64,000 nucleotides of DNA from Manihot esculenta (lineage: Eukaryota; Streptophyta; Magnoliopsida; Malpighiales; Euphorbiaceae), in NCBI RefSeq assembly GCF_001659605.2, contig NC_035174.2, positions 19,692,009 to 19,756,008 of the forward strand, read 5' to 3'. Both the position numbers and the translations under genes were made by a program. The notes under the pieces were generated by a model. It was not told the DNA's origin and made no database searches. It saw only the letters and a list, made by a program, of their open reading frames with translations. Below are positions 12,995 to 24,167 of the stretch, in pieces. The number at the start of each line of letters is the position of its first letter. The first letter of the stretch is position 1.

Positions 12995-13500
12995 CCGGGA
13001 TAGTTATCTCAGTTTATTACTAGAATAAGAGTACAAACAAGAATTCCAAGCTGCGATCTGATTTCTGCCGTCCTCGAAGTATCTCCAGTCGCGAGTCGAG
13101 TCTGAATCGGGACGAAGCAGAGTCAATATGAGGTTGCTGGATGATTGGTGAGCTCCAAATGATGTCCACCAAGTCTACTTTGAATCAGAAACGTCCAGGA
13201 AACATGGTTGATCACCTCCTTCGTATGGGAAGTTGTATGAGAGCTATTGTGGCGGAAATTCTTTTGCAGCTGAACTGAGAAGGGTTGCAATAAAGAACTT
13301 CGCTACGGCAGAGAATGGGCTTCTGGGTCTGTCCAATGGCGGTGACTCGGTTAGATCTAGGCTGCCTTGTTGTTATCTTCCTACTCTCTTTCTCCAGTCG
13401 CTACCAATGGAGAGAGAAACAGCTCTCTCGGATGTTAAATCAGGTGGAGGAATGAAGATAGTAGAAAGAAGGAGAAAATGAGGTTACAATATAACCGGAA
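12995..13500 (-). other. Possible noncoding 5' leader exon of the saposin-like gene
   Basis: This GC-richer island (about 13000-13620) stands out from the AT-rich surroundings. Read on the minus strand it has pyrimidine-rich leader-like tracts and a donor-like CCCGG/GTAATT at 12994/12995. An acceptor-like TTTGGCAG at 11361-11368 lies just before the coding ATG (11346), with a remaining 14-nt leader. Together they would make a ~1.63 kb 5'-UTR intron (11361-12994). The extent of the exon is a guess. Small frames in it (13233-13481 plus, 13440-13628 minus) look like no known protein. It could instead be the start of another gene or a relic. Confidence 0.3.
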
Positions 13501-13626
13501 ATGGGTTGTTTAGATCGGAAACCGAAAGGATCTTGAGTTGGCCGGAGATAGCCTATCCTCTGCCAGTCTTGGTTGTTTCGGCTGCTTCTGGTCTGATGCG
13601 CATAAAATTTGCGTTCACAATTTAAC

Positions 13627-13960
13627 AAAATTTGTAAGATAATTTACACTTTAATCCCTTAATTTTAATATAATTAATATATCAATTCCTATATTTTTAA
13701 AATTTAATAGTAATAGATTCATCCAAATTAAAAATCTCTTAATATATTTTTATAGTTAAAAATATAAAAATATTTTTATTATACTTTCTAAATGGATAAA
13801 CTACACTTAAATTTTTAAATTTTATTATAATTAATAGATTAATCCTTATATTTTTAAAATCGAACACTTAAATTCTTCTATGTTCAGTACGTCCTCCTCT
13901 ATTATAATTTAAATATTTTGATCCTTTATTTTTTTTATTTTCAAAAGGCTAGTCTAACTA
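13627..13960. mobile_element. Partial copy of the long-TIR MITE seen at 61549-62254
   Basis: It shares the phrases taatttacactttaatccc, atataattaata, tatttttaaaatc and aatggataaactacactt with the left part of the element at 61549-62254, in the same order. The right arm is absent. It is noncoding and decayed. Confidence 0.6.
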
Positions 13961-13981
13961 ATAATACTTTCATGCTAAAGA

Positions 13982-14213
13982 TTGCTTGAGATTGATTGGG
14001 AGGCTGTTCAAATACCGAATGAGCTCTGGGCCAGAATCTCAAGGTCTAAATACAAAATTCCCATTGGACATATTTGTAATCATATTGTTAACAAACAACG
14101 CTCCAACCTTTGGCATGAAACACATGCAATGTAGAGCTCTTTGAGAGAAACTTTATGTTGGTCCCTTTGGCAATGGTATGAAACTAAAGTTTTGGACGGA
14201 TCGCTGGCTGCCT
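13982..14213 (+). pseudogene. LINE ORF2 fragment, region after reverse transcriptase
   Basis: Conceptual translation in shifting frames gives plant L1-like ORF2 segments, for example WEAVQIPNELWARI, SNLWHE and KFWTDRWLP. These are typical of the stretch between the RT and the zinc-binding domain. It is broken by stops and at least one frameshift. It leads directly into the tandem array that begins at 14214. The RT core upstream is missing. Confidence 0.65.
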
Positions 14214-14650
14214 AATGGCGACAAGCTTGTAGACATGGCGACCAGAATCATTCCAGAGCCTTTCTGGCTAACACTGTAGCCAACTTGCATGATGTTCAGT
14301 AGGGATGGTTTTAGGAGCGACTAGGGCCTTTCTTGCCAGCTTCTGCGCTTCTCTCAATAGCCACAAACAGCCCGACCTACTCTACTCTGAGTGAGGATGG
14401 ATTTTGTTGCATGTACATAAGCTCATGTTGTTTCACTATAAAGTCAGCCTATGCTCTTCTCGCACATATGGATGATCGGCCTTCTAACGACCTCTAGAAG
14501 ATGATCTAGCAATGGCATGGACCACAAAGGATCCGTATGTTCCTATGGCTGGTTGCCCGTGGAAGATATATGACCAACTTTGAGCGAGCGAAACAACATC
14601 TCAGCATAGAGAGCAAGTGTCCCTTTTGTGATGGGGAAGTTGAATCTCAT

Positions 14651-16829
14651 TGTAACGACCCGAAAACCGGACTGCTACAGGCGCTAGGATCCAGATCGAC
14701 TTAAGGTCGCCGAGACCCGTAGCAAGCCTAACATCATCCTGCATACCTGTTTAATCCCATACATAATCAATCATTTACATAAAAATTTAAACTTTTTCTT
14801 TCATTTACCAAACTTAATATGTGCATGCACAACTCATAACCATAAAACCCCCACACTGGAGCCCTCATCAAATGCTCTAATGGGGTAACATATCATATAT
14901 TAAGCTTGGTTTACATAAGCATCACTAAACACTTCATTAAAAGATCATGTACCAAAAAGGGATTAACATACACTAGGGCCAAGCACAATTCTATTCTCAA
15001 TACAATTCTTTTCATTACATCACATTATAACATTTTACAATACATGTCCACATCTAACTATTACATAAAAGATGGCTTCTTTACTCTTGCTGACTTCCTG
15101 ATCTATCCCGAACCTGCAAACCTGGGGGTGATGGGAACGGGGTGAGCTACTAGAGCCCAGTGAGCAGAATAATAAAACATTGTATTTAAAACATATGATC
15201 TCATGGAATGCATCACATCACAAACAATTCACAATCAAGGATGGACTTGTCACCAATAGTCCTCTATATATCCAATAGTGCCAAGGGCGTAGAATGGGCC
15301 TCGTCCTGGTCTTTCTCTTAACATAACATAGCATATTATTCCGATAATGCCAGGGGCGTAGAATGGGTCTCGACCTGGACTTTTATACCATACCATACCA
15401 TACCATATCATCATCATATCATATCATACGAGGACTAAAGGATCATCCAATACCCATCCACATCATCATCATATTATGCAATGCAACATATTCGTGAATT
15501 CTAATGCAAACAACCTAATATATCTCATGGCATTCGTGATGCATGAACATGCTCAAAAACTGATTTATTTACTTTGAAACATAAAGAGTTATTCTACTCA
15601 CCTCAGGCTAGCTCTGAAAAGAAACTGAAGCAGCTATCTCACTGCTGGGGTCCTCGGTTCCTCGAGTCCGAACATACACAGGTGGATTCAAATGAGGAAC
15701 CAAACATAGACTAACATGACTCTAAACAACTCCCCCAAAACCCCCTAAAACAACATAAAACAATCATAGAAATCATGCAAAGGAAGGCTGAACAGGGCAC
15801 TTTCAGGGGCAGGTTCAGCGGTCGAAAGTCCCTCCAGAGCCGAAACTCAGTCACTTTCGGCGGCCGAAAGTTCCTTCCAAATACGAAAGTCCAACTTTCG
15901 GGGGCAGGGTTCGGCAGCCGAAAGCTTGCCTCCACAGGCAAAAGTCCCTTCCAAATACGAAAGTCCAACTTTCGGGGGCAGGGTTCGGCAGCCGAAAGCT
16001 TGCCTCCACAGGCAGGTTCGGCGGCCGAAAGTGCCTTCGGCAGCCGAACCTGAGTTCTTCCAAAGTGGTAGAACTCAGCCTCCTCATGCACATTTTGCCT
16101 CCCAAATCATTCAAACATGCATTTAGCTATTCTACAACATGCATACATAAGCAAATAAGCATATAGGGGTCTCAAACTAACCTAAACCCCAACACAAACA
16201 CATATAGCAACTCATACAACACACATTATCCATAAACTCAACATTAACCTAAACATGCATTTCTACCCCAACACCCCTCAAAACTTGCTTAAAACATACA
16301 AGAAAGGTAGGATCGAAGCTTACCTCTTGAAGATTGAGAGGAGAGACGATCCTAACTTGGAGATGGGAGAAATCTAGCTTCTTGGGTCTCCAAGCTCCAA
16401 AACTTGATCTTAGCTTCCAAAACTTGATCTTAGCTTCAAAAACTTCAAAAACCAAGCAACCACTTGTTAAAACTTGAAAGATTTGAGGAAGAACATCAAA
16501 ACCAACCATGGGAGGGTATGGACTCACCTCTGGCCGGAAATGGGGAAGAAAACTCACCCATTTTCGGCCATGGGGCCTTTTATAGGTGGCTGGCCAAACC
16601 ACCTTCGAAAGCCGAAGATGCCTCTAAAACTCATGCAAGTTCGGCGGCCGAACCTGGATTTCCCTCCATGGTCTTTTTCATTCAAAACTCAATTTCTTTC
16701 TTACTTAAAACCTTAAAATACATTAAAATATTTTATGAAAACATGATTTTACCCTTCTAGAGGTTTCCAACATTCGAGATTCTACCGGACGGTAAGAATT
16801 CCGATACCGAAGTCTAGCCGGGTATTACA
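14651..16829 (-). mobile_element. Solo LTR H (Ty3/gypsy family)
   Basis: The LTR runs TGTAACGACCCG to GGGTATTACA, is 2179 bp, and is flanked by a perfect target duplication CTCAT (14646-14650 and 16830-16834). There is no internal domain, so it is a recombined solo LTR. In its own (minus) orientation it holds a TATAAAAG box (about 16569-16576), two clusters of TTCGGC/GCCGAA palindromes (15800-16060 and near 16600-16650) and hairpin repeats near 15287-15385. The long frames in these clusters are produced by the repeated palindromes and are not genes. Confidence 0.92.
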
Positions 16830-17881
16830 CTCATCTTCATGCGTTACGTGACTGTGGGAGTGTTCAATGGCAACAAGCTTATAGACATGGCGACCAAAAC
16901 CATTCCAGAAGCCCTTTTTGGCTGACACTATAGCCAACTTGCATGATGTTCAGCAGGGATGGTTTTAGGAGCGATTGGAGCCTTTCTTGCCAGCTTCTAT
17001 GATCCTCTCAATAGCCACCAACAACCAACCTGCTCTACTCTGAGTGAGGATGGATTTTGTTGGAGGTACACAAGTTCATGTTGTTTCACTATAAATTTGG
17101 CCTACGCTCTTCTCGCAAATATGGATGATCGGCCTTCTAACGACCTTTAGAAGATAATTTGGCAATGGCATGGACCACAAAGGATACGTACGTTCCTATG
17201 GCTAGTTGTCTATGGAAGATTTATGACCAACTCTGAGCGAGCGAAATGACATCTCAACATGGAGAGCAAGTGTCCATTTTGTGATGGGGAAGTTGAATCT
17301 CATCTTCATGCATTACATGACTATGAGAGTGTTCAATGGCGAAAAGCTTGTAGACATGGCAAGCAGAACCATTCCAGAAGCCCTTCTGGCTAACATTGTA
17401 GCCAACTTGCATGAAGTTTAGTAGGGATGGTTTTGGAAGTGACTGAAGCCTTTCTTGCCAGCTTATGCGCTCCTCTCAATAGCCACCAACAATCCAACCT
17501 GCTCTACTGTGAGTGAGGATGGATTTTGTTGGAGGTACACAAGCTCACATTATAAAGTCGGCCACACTCTTCTTGCAGATATGGATGATCGGCCTTCCAG
17601 CGACCTCTAAAAGATGATCTGGCGATGGCATGGACCATAAAGGATCCATACGTTCCTATAGCTGGCTGCCCATGGAAGATTTATGACCAACTCTGAGCGA
17701 GTGAAACAACATCTCAGCATGGAGAGCAAGTGTCCCTTTTGTGATGGGGAAGTTGAATCACATCTTCATGTGTTACGTGATTGTGAGAGTGTTCAATGGC
17801 AATAAGCTTGTAGACATGGCAACCAGAACCATTCCAGAAGCCCTTCTAGTTGACACTGTAGCCAACTTGCATGATGTTCAG

Positions 17882-20250
17882 TGTAACGACCCGAAAATTG
17901 GACCGCTACCGGCGCTAGGATCCGGGTCGACTTAAGGCCGCCGGGACCCGTAGCAAGCCCAACATGTAACCTGTAAACCTGTTTAATCCCATACATGATC
18001 CACAATATACATAAAAATTAAAACTTTTCTTTCGTTCATATACTTATGTACCAACCTCAACCTGTGCATGTACTGAACATAATCATAAACATAAACATAC
18101 TGTAAACTTTGATCCCTCTGTGGAATCTCATCAATGCCCTCAATGGGCGACATAACATGCGTTGAGTTGGTAAAACATAATCATCCATAAACATTAAGAT
18201 CATGTATCAAAAAGGGATAACAATACACATAGGGTCAAGCACAAACTCTAATCTTCAATATCTTTATACATATCATAACCGATCATACATTACATCATTA
18301 TACAATTTATCATGTCCACTTTCTATCTATTACAAGACAAGGACTTCATTACTCTTGCCGACCTCCTGGTCTACCCTGTACCTGCAAACCTGGGGGTTAA
18401 GGGAGAGGGGTGAGCTACTAGAGCCCAGTGAGCAGAATAATAAAGCATTTAAAACATATGCTATCATGGAATGCATCACATCACAATTAATCATATCAAG
18501 GATGAACTTGTCACCATTTAGCCCTCTACATAATCCAATCATGCCAGGGGCGTAGTGCAGGCCACACCTGGTCTTTCTCTTATACATAACATAACATAAC
18601 ATACATAACCAATGGTGCCGGGGGCGTAGTGCAGGCCACACCCGGTCTTTCTCTTACATAGTGCCAGGGGCGTAGTGCAGGCCACACCTGGACTTCCATA
18701 TCATATCATCACAACATAACATATAAGGGCTAATGGATCATTCAACATTCATCCACATCAACAACATATTATGCAATGCAACATATTCGTGATTTCTAAT
18801 GCAAAACATCCTAAAATATCACATGGCATCCGTGATGCATGAACATGCTCAAAACTGATTTATTTTCTTGAAACATAAAGAGTTATTCTACTCACCTCTG
18901 GCTGAAGCTCTACTGACTCTGAAGTGACTGACTCACTGCTGGGGTCCTCGGTTCCTCGGGTCCGAACCTACACAGGTGGACTCAAATGAGGGACCAAACA
19001 TACATGAACATAACTCTAAACTACTCCCTAAAAACCCCCTAGAACATCATGAAACAACCATGCAAAACATGCAAAGGAAGGCTGGACAGGGCACTTTCGG
19101 CAGCAGGTTCGGCGGCCGAAAGTCCCTCCAGAGCCGAAAGTCAGGCAGGTTCGGCGGCACCTTCGGCGGCCGAAACTCTCAGACAGAGGCGAAACTCATG
19201 CATGTTCGGCGGTACTTTCGGCCGCTGAAAGTCCCAGACAGAGACGAAAGTCTCCTTTAGGGGTAGGCTTCGGCAGCCGAAAGGCTTGCCTCCCCAGCCA
19301 TGTTCGGCGGCCGAAAGTCCTTCGGCTGCCGAAAGTCCTTCGGCTGCCGAAAGTCCTTCGGCTGCCGAACCTAGTTTCTGCCAAAGGGTAGAAACTTGGC
19401 TCCTCTATGCACATTTGCCTCAACCTCAAACCATCATGCATTTAGCTCAACCAAAACATGCATACAAGTTCCTAGGGGTCTCAAACTACCCTAAACCCCA
19501 ACTACAACACATCAAACAACACATCTACAAGCCACACTGTTCAAAACTCATCAAAAACCCATAAACTCAACATAAGCTACACATGCATTTTCTACCCCAT
19601 GAACTTGCATAAAACTTGTTTAAAACATAATGTAAGCTAGAGATCGACTCTTACCTCTTGAAGATCGAGAGTAGAGGCGATCTAACTTGGAGTTGGGAGA
19701 GATTTGAGTTCTTAAACCTCAAAGCTCCAAAACTTGCTCAAAACTGGGAAATCTTCAAAATAAGATGAAAACTTGTGAAAATCGTGAAAGATTTGAAGGA
19801 AAAACTCAAAGATTTGTGAGGGATGGTGGAAGGGCTCACCTTGGCCGAAAATGGGGAGAAACCTCGCCCATTTCGGCTAAGGGACTCTTATATAGTGGCT
19901 GGCCAGGCCACATTCGGGAGCCGAACGTGCCCCCGTATGCATGCCATGTTCGGCGGCCGAACTTGAGGTTCGGCGGCCGAACCTGGACTTCCCTCACTTA
20001 TGCCTTCGGGGGCCTAAGGCACACCCGAAATGCATGCATGTTCGGCGGCCGAACTTGAGGTTCGGCGGCCGAACCTGGGTCTTCCTCCAAGATTATTTTC
20101 ATGCAAAAACTCATTTCCTTTCAACTTAAAAACATCAAATACATTAAAACATTTTATGAAAATATGGTTTTACCCTTCTAGAGGTCTCCGACATCCGAGA
20201 TTCCACCGGACGGTAGGAATTCCGATACCGGAGTCTAGCCGGATATTACA
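17882..20250 (-). mobile_element. Solo LTR I (Ty3/gypsy family)
   Basis: This LTR of 2369 bp (TGTAACGACCCG to GGATATTACA) has a perfect target duplication TTCAG (17877-17881 and 20251-20255). Its orientation is the same as solo LTR H and it sits in the fourth unit of the LINE array. Three hairpin repeats are well preserved at 18544-18691. One has CCGGG/CCCGG arms where its neighbours have CCAGG/CCTGG. Palindrome clusters lie at 19090-19380 and 19910-20070. Confidence 0.92.
18544..18691 (-). repeat. Three hairpin repeats in solo LTR I
   Basis: Arms at 18544-18548/18567-18571 (CCAGG/CCTGG), 18618-18622/18641-18645 (CCGGG/CCCGG) and 18664-18668/18687-18691 (CCAGG/CCTGG). Each encloses a conserved ggcgtagtgcaggccaca loop. 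The middle copy has changed on both arms so that pairing is kept. Confidence 0.75.
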
Positions 20251-20255
20251 TTCAG

Positions 20256-20859
20256 CAGGGATGGTTTTGGGAGTGATTGAAGCCTTTCTTACCAGCTTCT
20301 GTTGTCCTCTCAATAGCCACCAATAGCTCGACCTGCTCTACTCTGAGTGAGGATGGATTTTTTTTTAGGTACACAAGCTCATGTTGGTTCACTATAAAGT
20401 TGGTCTAAGCTCTTCTTGTAGATATGGATGATCGACCTTCTAATGACCTTTGGAAGATGATCTGGCAATGGCATGGACCACAAAGGATCTGTACGCTCCT
20501 ATGGCTGGCTGCCTGTAGAAGATTTATGACCAACTCTAAATGCATGAAGCGACATCTCAGCATGGAGAGCAAGTGTCCCTTTTGTGATGGGGAAGTTGAG
20601 TCTCATCTTCATTCATTTCGTGATTGTGAGAGTGTTCAATGGCGACAAGCTTGTAGACATGGCGACCAGAACCATTCCAAAAGCCCTTCTGGTTGACACT
20701 ATAGCCAACTTTCATAATGTTCAGCAAGGATGGTTTTGGGAGTGACTAGAGCCTTTCTAGCCAGCTTCTGCGCTCCTTTCAATAGCCACCAATAGCCCAA
20801 CCTGCTCTACTCTAAGTGAGGATGGATTTTGTTAGAGGTACGCAAGCTCATGTTGTTTC
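20256..20859 (+). pseudogene. LINE zinc-binding segment within the array
   Basis: The best-preserved array unit. A 90-codon frame (20424-20696) reads through DDRPSNDLWKMIWQWHGPQ and CPFCDGEVESHLHSFRDC, the C-x2-C...H...C zinc-binding motif found at the end of plant LINE reverse transcriptases. It then crosses the unit junction into the next copy (WRQACRHGD) and stops. It is not a functional protein. Confidence 0.8.
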
Positions 20860-21313
20860 ACTATTGTAACAGCCCGGAAATCGAACTGCTACCAGCGCTA
20901 GGATCCAAATCGGCTTAAGGCCGTCGGGACCCGTAGCAAACCTGCTGTGAACTCTGTGTACCTGTGAATTTCCATACATGATCATACATTTTCTGTAAAA
21001 CAATTAAAACTTTTCTCTGTACCAAGGCTTAACCTGTGCATGCACTAACTCTGTTCTGTAAAACCCTACTAGAGCTCTTGACAGGAGCGGTTGTCGAAGC
21101 CGGTCAAAAATAACCTTCTTTGGTTATCTATAATTAACAACTGCAGACAGTGAAGGATCGTATCCACAGAGAATTGATTACTTATTTGTTTAACTCAATC
21201 AAGACCAAGAGAACTAAATTAAAGCACAAGTGAAAGCAAGTAATCACAACTAGAGCAAAAGTAAAGTGCAAGGAAAGTAAAAGGGGGGTTTTGAGATGAT
21301 TTGATTAACAACT

Positions 21314-21640
21314 TGTAACACCCCGAAAATCCGGACCGCTACCGGCGCTAGGATCCAGATCGGCATAAGGCCGCCGGGAACCGTAGCAAGCCTGACATAT
21401 AACCTGTAAACCTGTTCAACCCCATACATGATCATCCATAACATAAACCTGTAATATTTCTCATATATCAACCAAACATAACCTGTACATAAACATAAAC
21501 GTGAACATAAACCTCCACTGGAGCCCTCATCAAATGCTCCAATGGGGTATCTCATCATACATAAGTTTGGTTGAAACATAAACATTATAAACATATCTAT
21601 AGATCATGTATCAAAGGGATAACAATACTCATAGGGTCAA
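21314..21640 (-). repeat. 3' LTR of element D, terminal part
   Basis: The terminal 327 bp of the D 3' LTR, ending at TGTAACACCCCG on the plus strand. It is separated from the rest by element A, whose target duplication GTCAA is 21636-21640. Confidence 0.9.
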
Positions 21641-23896
21641 TGTAATACCCGGCTAGACTCCGGTATCGGAATTCCTACCGTCCGGTGGAAATTTCGGATG
21701 TCAGGAACCTCTAGAAGGGTAAAAACATGTTTTTATAAAATGTTTTCATGTATTTTAATGTTTTAAGTATGAAAATTAAATGAGTTTTTGCATGAAAAGT
21801 CTTTGGAGGAAAACCCAGGTTCGGCCGCCGAAAGTCAAGTTCGGCCGCCGAACATGCATGCATTTTGGAGGCACGTTAGGCCCCCGAAAGCATGAGTGAG
21901 GGAAGTCCAGGTTCGGCCGCCGAAAGTCAAGTTCGGCCGCCGAACATGGCATGCATGCGGAGGCACTTTCGGCCCCCGAACGTGGCCTGGCCAGCCACCT
22001 ATAAAAGGGTCACTTAGCCGAAATGGGCGAGCTTTCTCCCATTTTCGGCCACAGCTAGCTTCCGACCTCCCTCTCCACAAATCTTGTGTTCTTTCTCCAA
22101 ATCTCCTCCATTTTTCTTGAGTTTTAACCTCACATTGCAAGTTTTGAGCATTTAAGACAAGTTTTGGAGCTTTGGGAACTCAGGAGCTCATTTGCTTGGA
22201 TCTCCGAGTTTAGGTCGTCTCCCTCTCGATCATCAAGAGGTAAGAGCCGATCTTAAGCTCATTGTATGTTTTAAGTAAGTTTTAAGTTGTTTTATGGGAT
22301 AGAATGGCATGTATAGGGTTGTATGAGTTTTTGAGCAAATGTTATGTTTTTGAACAATGTATGTTGGATATGTATGTTTGAAGTGATGTAGTTGGGGTAT
22401 ATGATAGTTTGAGACCCCTAGGTGTGATGTATAAATGTATGCATGTTTTGGAACAAGTTTATGCATGATTTGAGGTTTTGGGAGGCAAGAGGTTCATGTG
22501 AGCCAAGTTTCTGCCCATGTGGGAGAAACCAGGTTCGGCAGCCGAAGGAACTTTCGGCCGCCGAACCCCCTTGTGGAGGCAGCATTCGGCTGCCGAAGCT
22601 TGCCCCCGAAAAGAGACTTTCGTCTCTGTCTGGGACTTTCGGCCGCCGAAGGTGTCGCCGAAAGTGCCTGACTTTCGGCTTTGGAGGGACTTTTGGCCGC
22701 CGAACCTGCCGCCGAAAGTGCCCTGTTCAGCCATTTCTTGCATGTTTTTATATAATTGTTTTATGATGTTTTAGGGGGTTTTTGGGGAGATGTTTAGAGT
22801 TATGTTCATGTATGTTCGGTCCCTCATTTGAGTCCACCTGTGTAGGTTCGGACCCGAGAAATCAGGGACCCCAACAGTGAGATAGCTGCTTCTGAGTCTG
22901 TTGAGCTTCAGCTAGAGGTGAGTAGAATAAACTCTTTATGTTTTAAAGTAAATAATAAATGTTTCAGCATGATTCACGCATCATGGATACCATGTGATAT
23001 GTTAGGGTGTTTGCATTAGAAATCACGAATATGTTGCATTGCATTTTACGTTGTTGATGTGGATGAATGCGGATGATCCATAGTCCTCAATCTATGATAT
23101 GATTATGTACGGTACGGAATGAAAGACCAGTGGGACCCATTCTACGTTCGCTGGCACCATGTTAAGAGAAAGTCCAGGAAGACCCATTCTACGTCCCTGG
23201 CACATTGGAATGTTATGCTATGTTATGTAAGAGAAAGACCAGGACCCATTCTACGTTCTGGCATTATGGAATATGTAGGGGGCTATTGGTGACAAATTCA
23301 TCCTTATGTGATTTGTTTGTGATGTGTTGCATCTCATGAAAGCATGAAATTTTAATATATGATTTCTCTATTCTGCTCACTGGGCTTTGTAGCTCACCCC
23401 TCTCCCCTAACCCCAGATGTGCAGGTATAGGGTAGACCAGGAGGTTAGCCAGAGTTTTGAAGTATGTTTATGTAATAGTTAGATTGTGGGCATGACAATT
23501 TGTATTATGATGTAATGTAAGAGATTACAGTATGTTATGTAATGAGGTATATTGAGGTTATAGTTGTGCTTGACCCTATGAGTATTGTTATCCCTTTGAT
23601 ACATGATCTATAGATATGCTTATAATGTTTATGTTTCAACCAAGCTTATGTATGATGAGATACCCCATTGGACCATTTGATAAGGGCTCCAGTGGAGGTT
23701 TATGTTCACGTTTATGTTTGTGTACAGGTTATGTTTGGTTGATATATGAGAGTTATTACAGGTTCATGTTATGGATGATCATGTATGGAATTGAACAGGT
23801 TTACAGGTTATATGTCAGGCTTGCTACGGTTCCCGGCGGCCTTATGCCGATCTGGATCCTAGCGCCGGTAGCGGTCCGGATTTCCGGGGCGTTACA
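21641..23896 (+). repeat. 5' LTR of element A
   Basis: 2256 bp, TGTAATACCCGG to GGGGCGTTACA. It carries GCC-box palindromes at 21822-21980 and 22530-22715, a TATAAAAG box at 22010-22017, and three hairpin repeats at 23130-23265. It differs clearly from the 3' LTR of the same element (see findings). Confidence 0.92.
22010..22017 (+). promoter_or_regulatory. TATA box of element A 5' LTR
   Basis: TATAAAAG, about 370 bp into the LTR and just after the first palindrome cluster, in the same position as in the other LTRs. Confidence 0.7.
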
Positions 23897-23899
23897 GAG

Positions 23900-23912
23900 T
23901 GGTATCAGAGCC
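23900..23912 (+). other. Primer-binding site of element A
   Basis: TGGTATCAGAGCC, complementary to the 3' end of plant initiator tRNA-Met, three bases after the 5' LTR. Confidence 0.92.
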
Positions 23913-24167
23913 CTAGGTTCATATGGTCGGACCTAGCGTGTCGGGCTCATAGATGTTATAGAAGGTCAAGCACAATAGGAAAGGTCATGTCCACTAGGAT
24001 AGGATGTAGAGTCCTGTCTTGAATGATGATGTGATATGCCATGATTATATGCATGTGCATAAATGATATGTTATGTATGCTATGTATGTGATGCGGGTTC
24101 ATGTGTTTCCACATGAGCCATATGATGCTAATGCTTGTGAGTTATGTGTTGTTTTTCAGAAAACAGG

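Noticed and set aside
13233..13481. 82-codon plus-strand frame in a GC-rich island
   Set aside because: No recognisable domain; the island reads better as a minus-strand leader exon.
15280..15440. Short regularly spaced repeats considered as a CRISPR-like array
   Set aside because: Units are diverged LTR hairpins and simple catac/catcat runs in a eukaryotic context; no constant repeat with unique spacers.
15711..16126. Overlapping frames of 66-126 codons rich in RRPK, SAAE and FGGR on both strands in the LTRs (also at 19000-20300, 22400-22800, 28850-29350, 35200-35700, 42860-43380, 55690-56680)
   Set aside because: They are read-throughs of repeated TTCGGC/GCCGAA palindromes, open on both strands, and not conserved as a protein.
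23616..23936. 106-codon frame near the LTR end, also present at 47076-47384 and reversed at 21250-21594
   Set aside because: Lies across the LTR terminus and PBS region, with composition following ATG-rich LTR sequence; no protein features.
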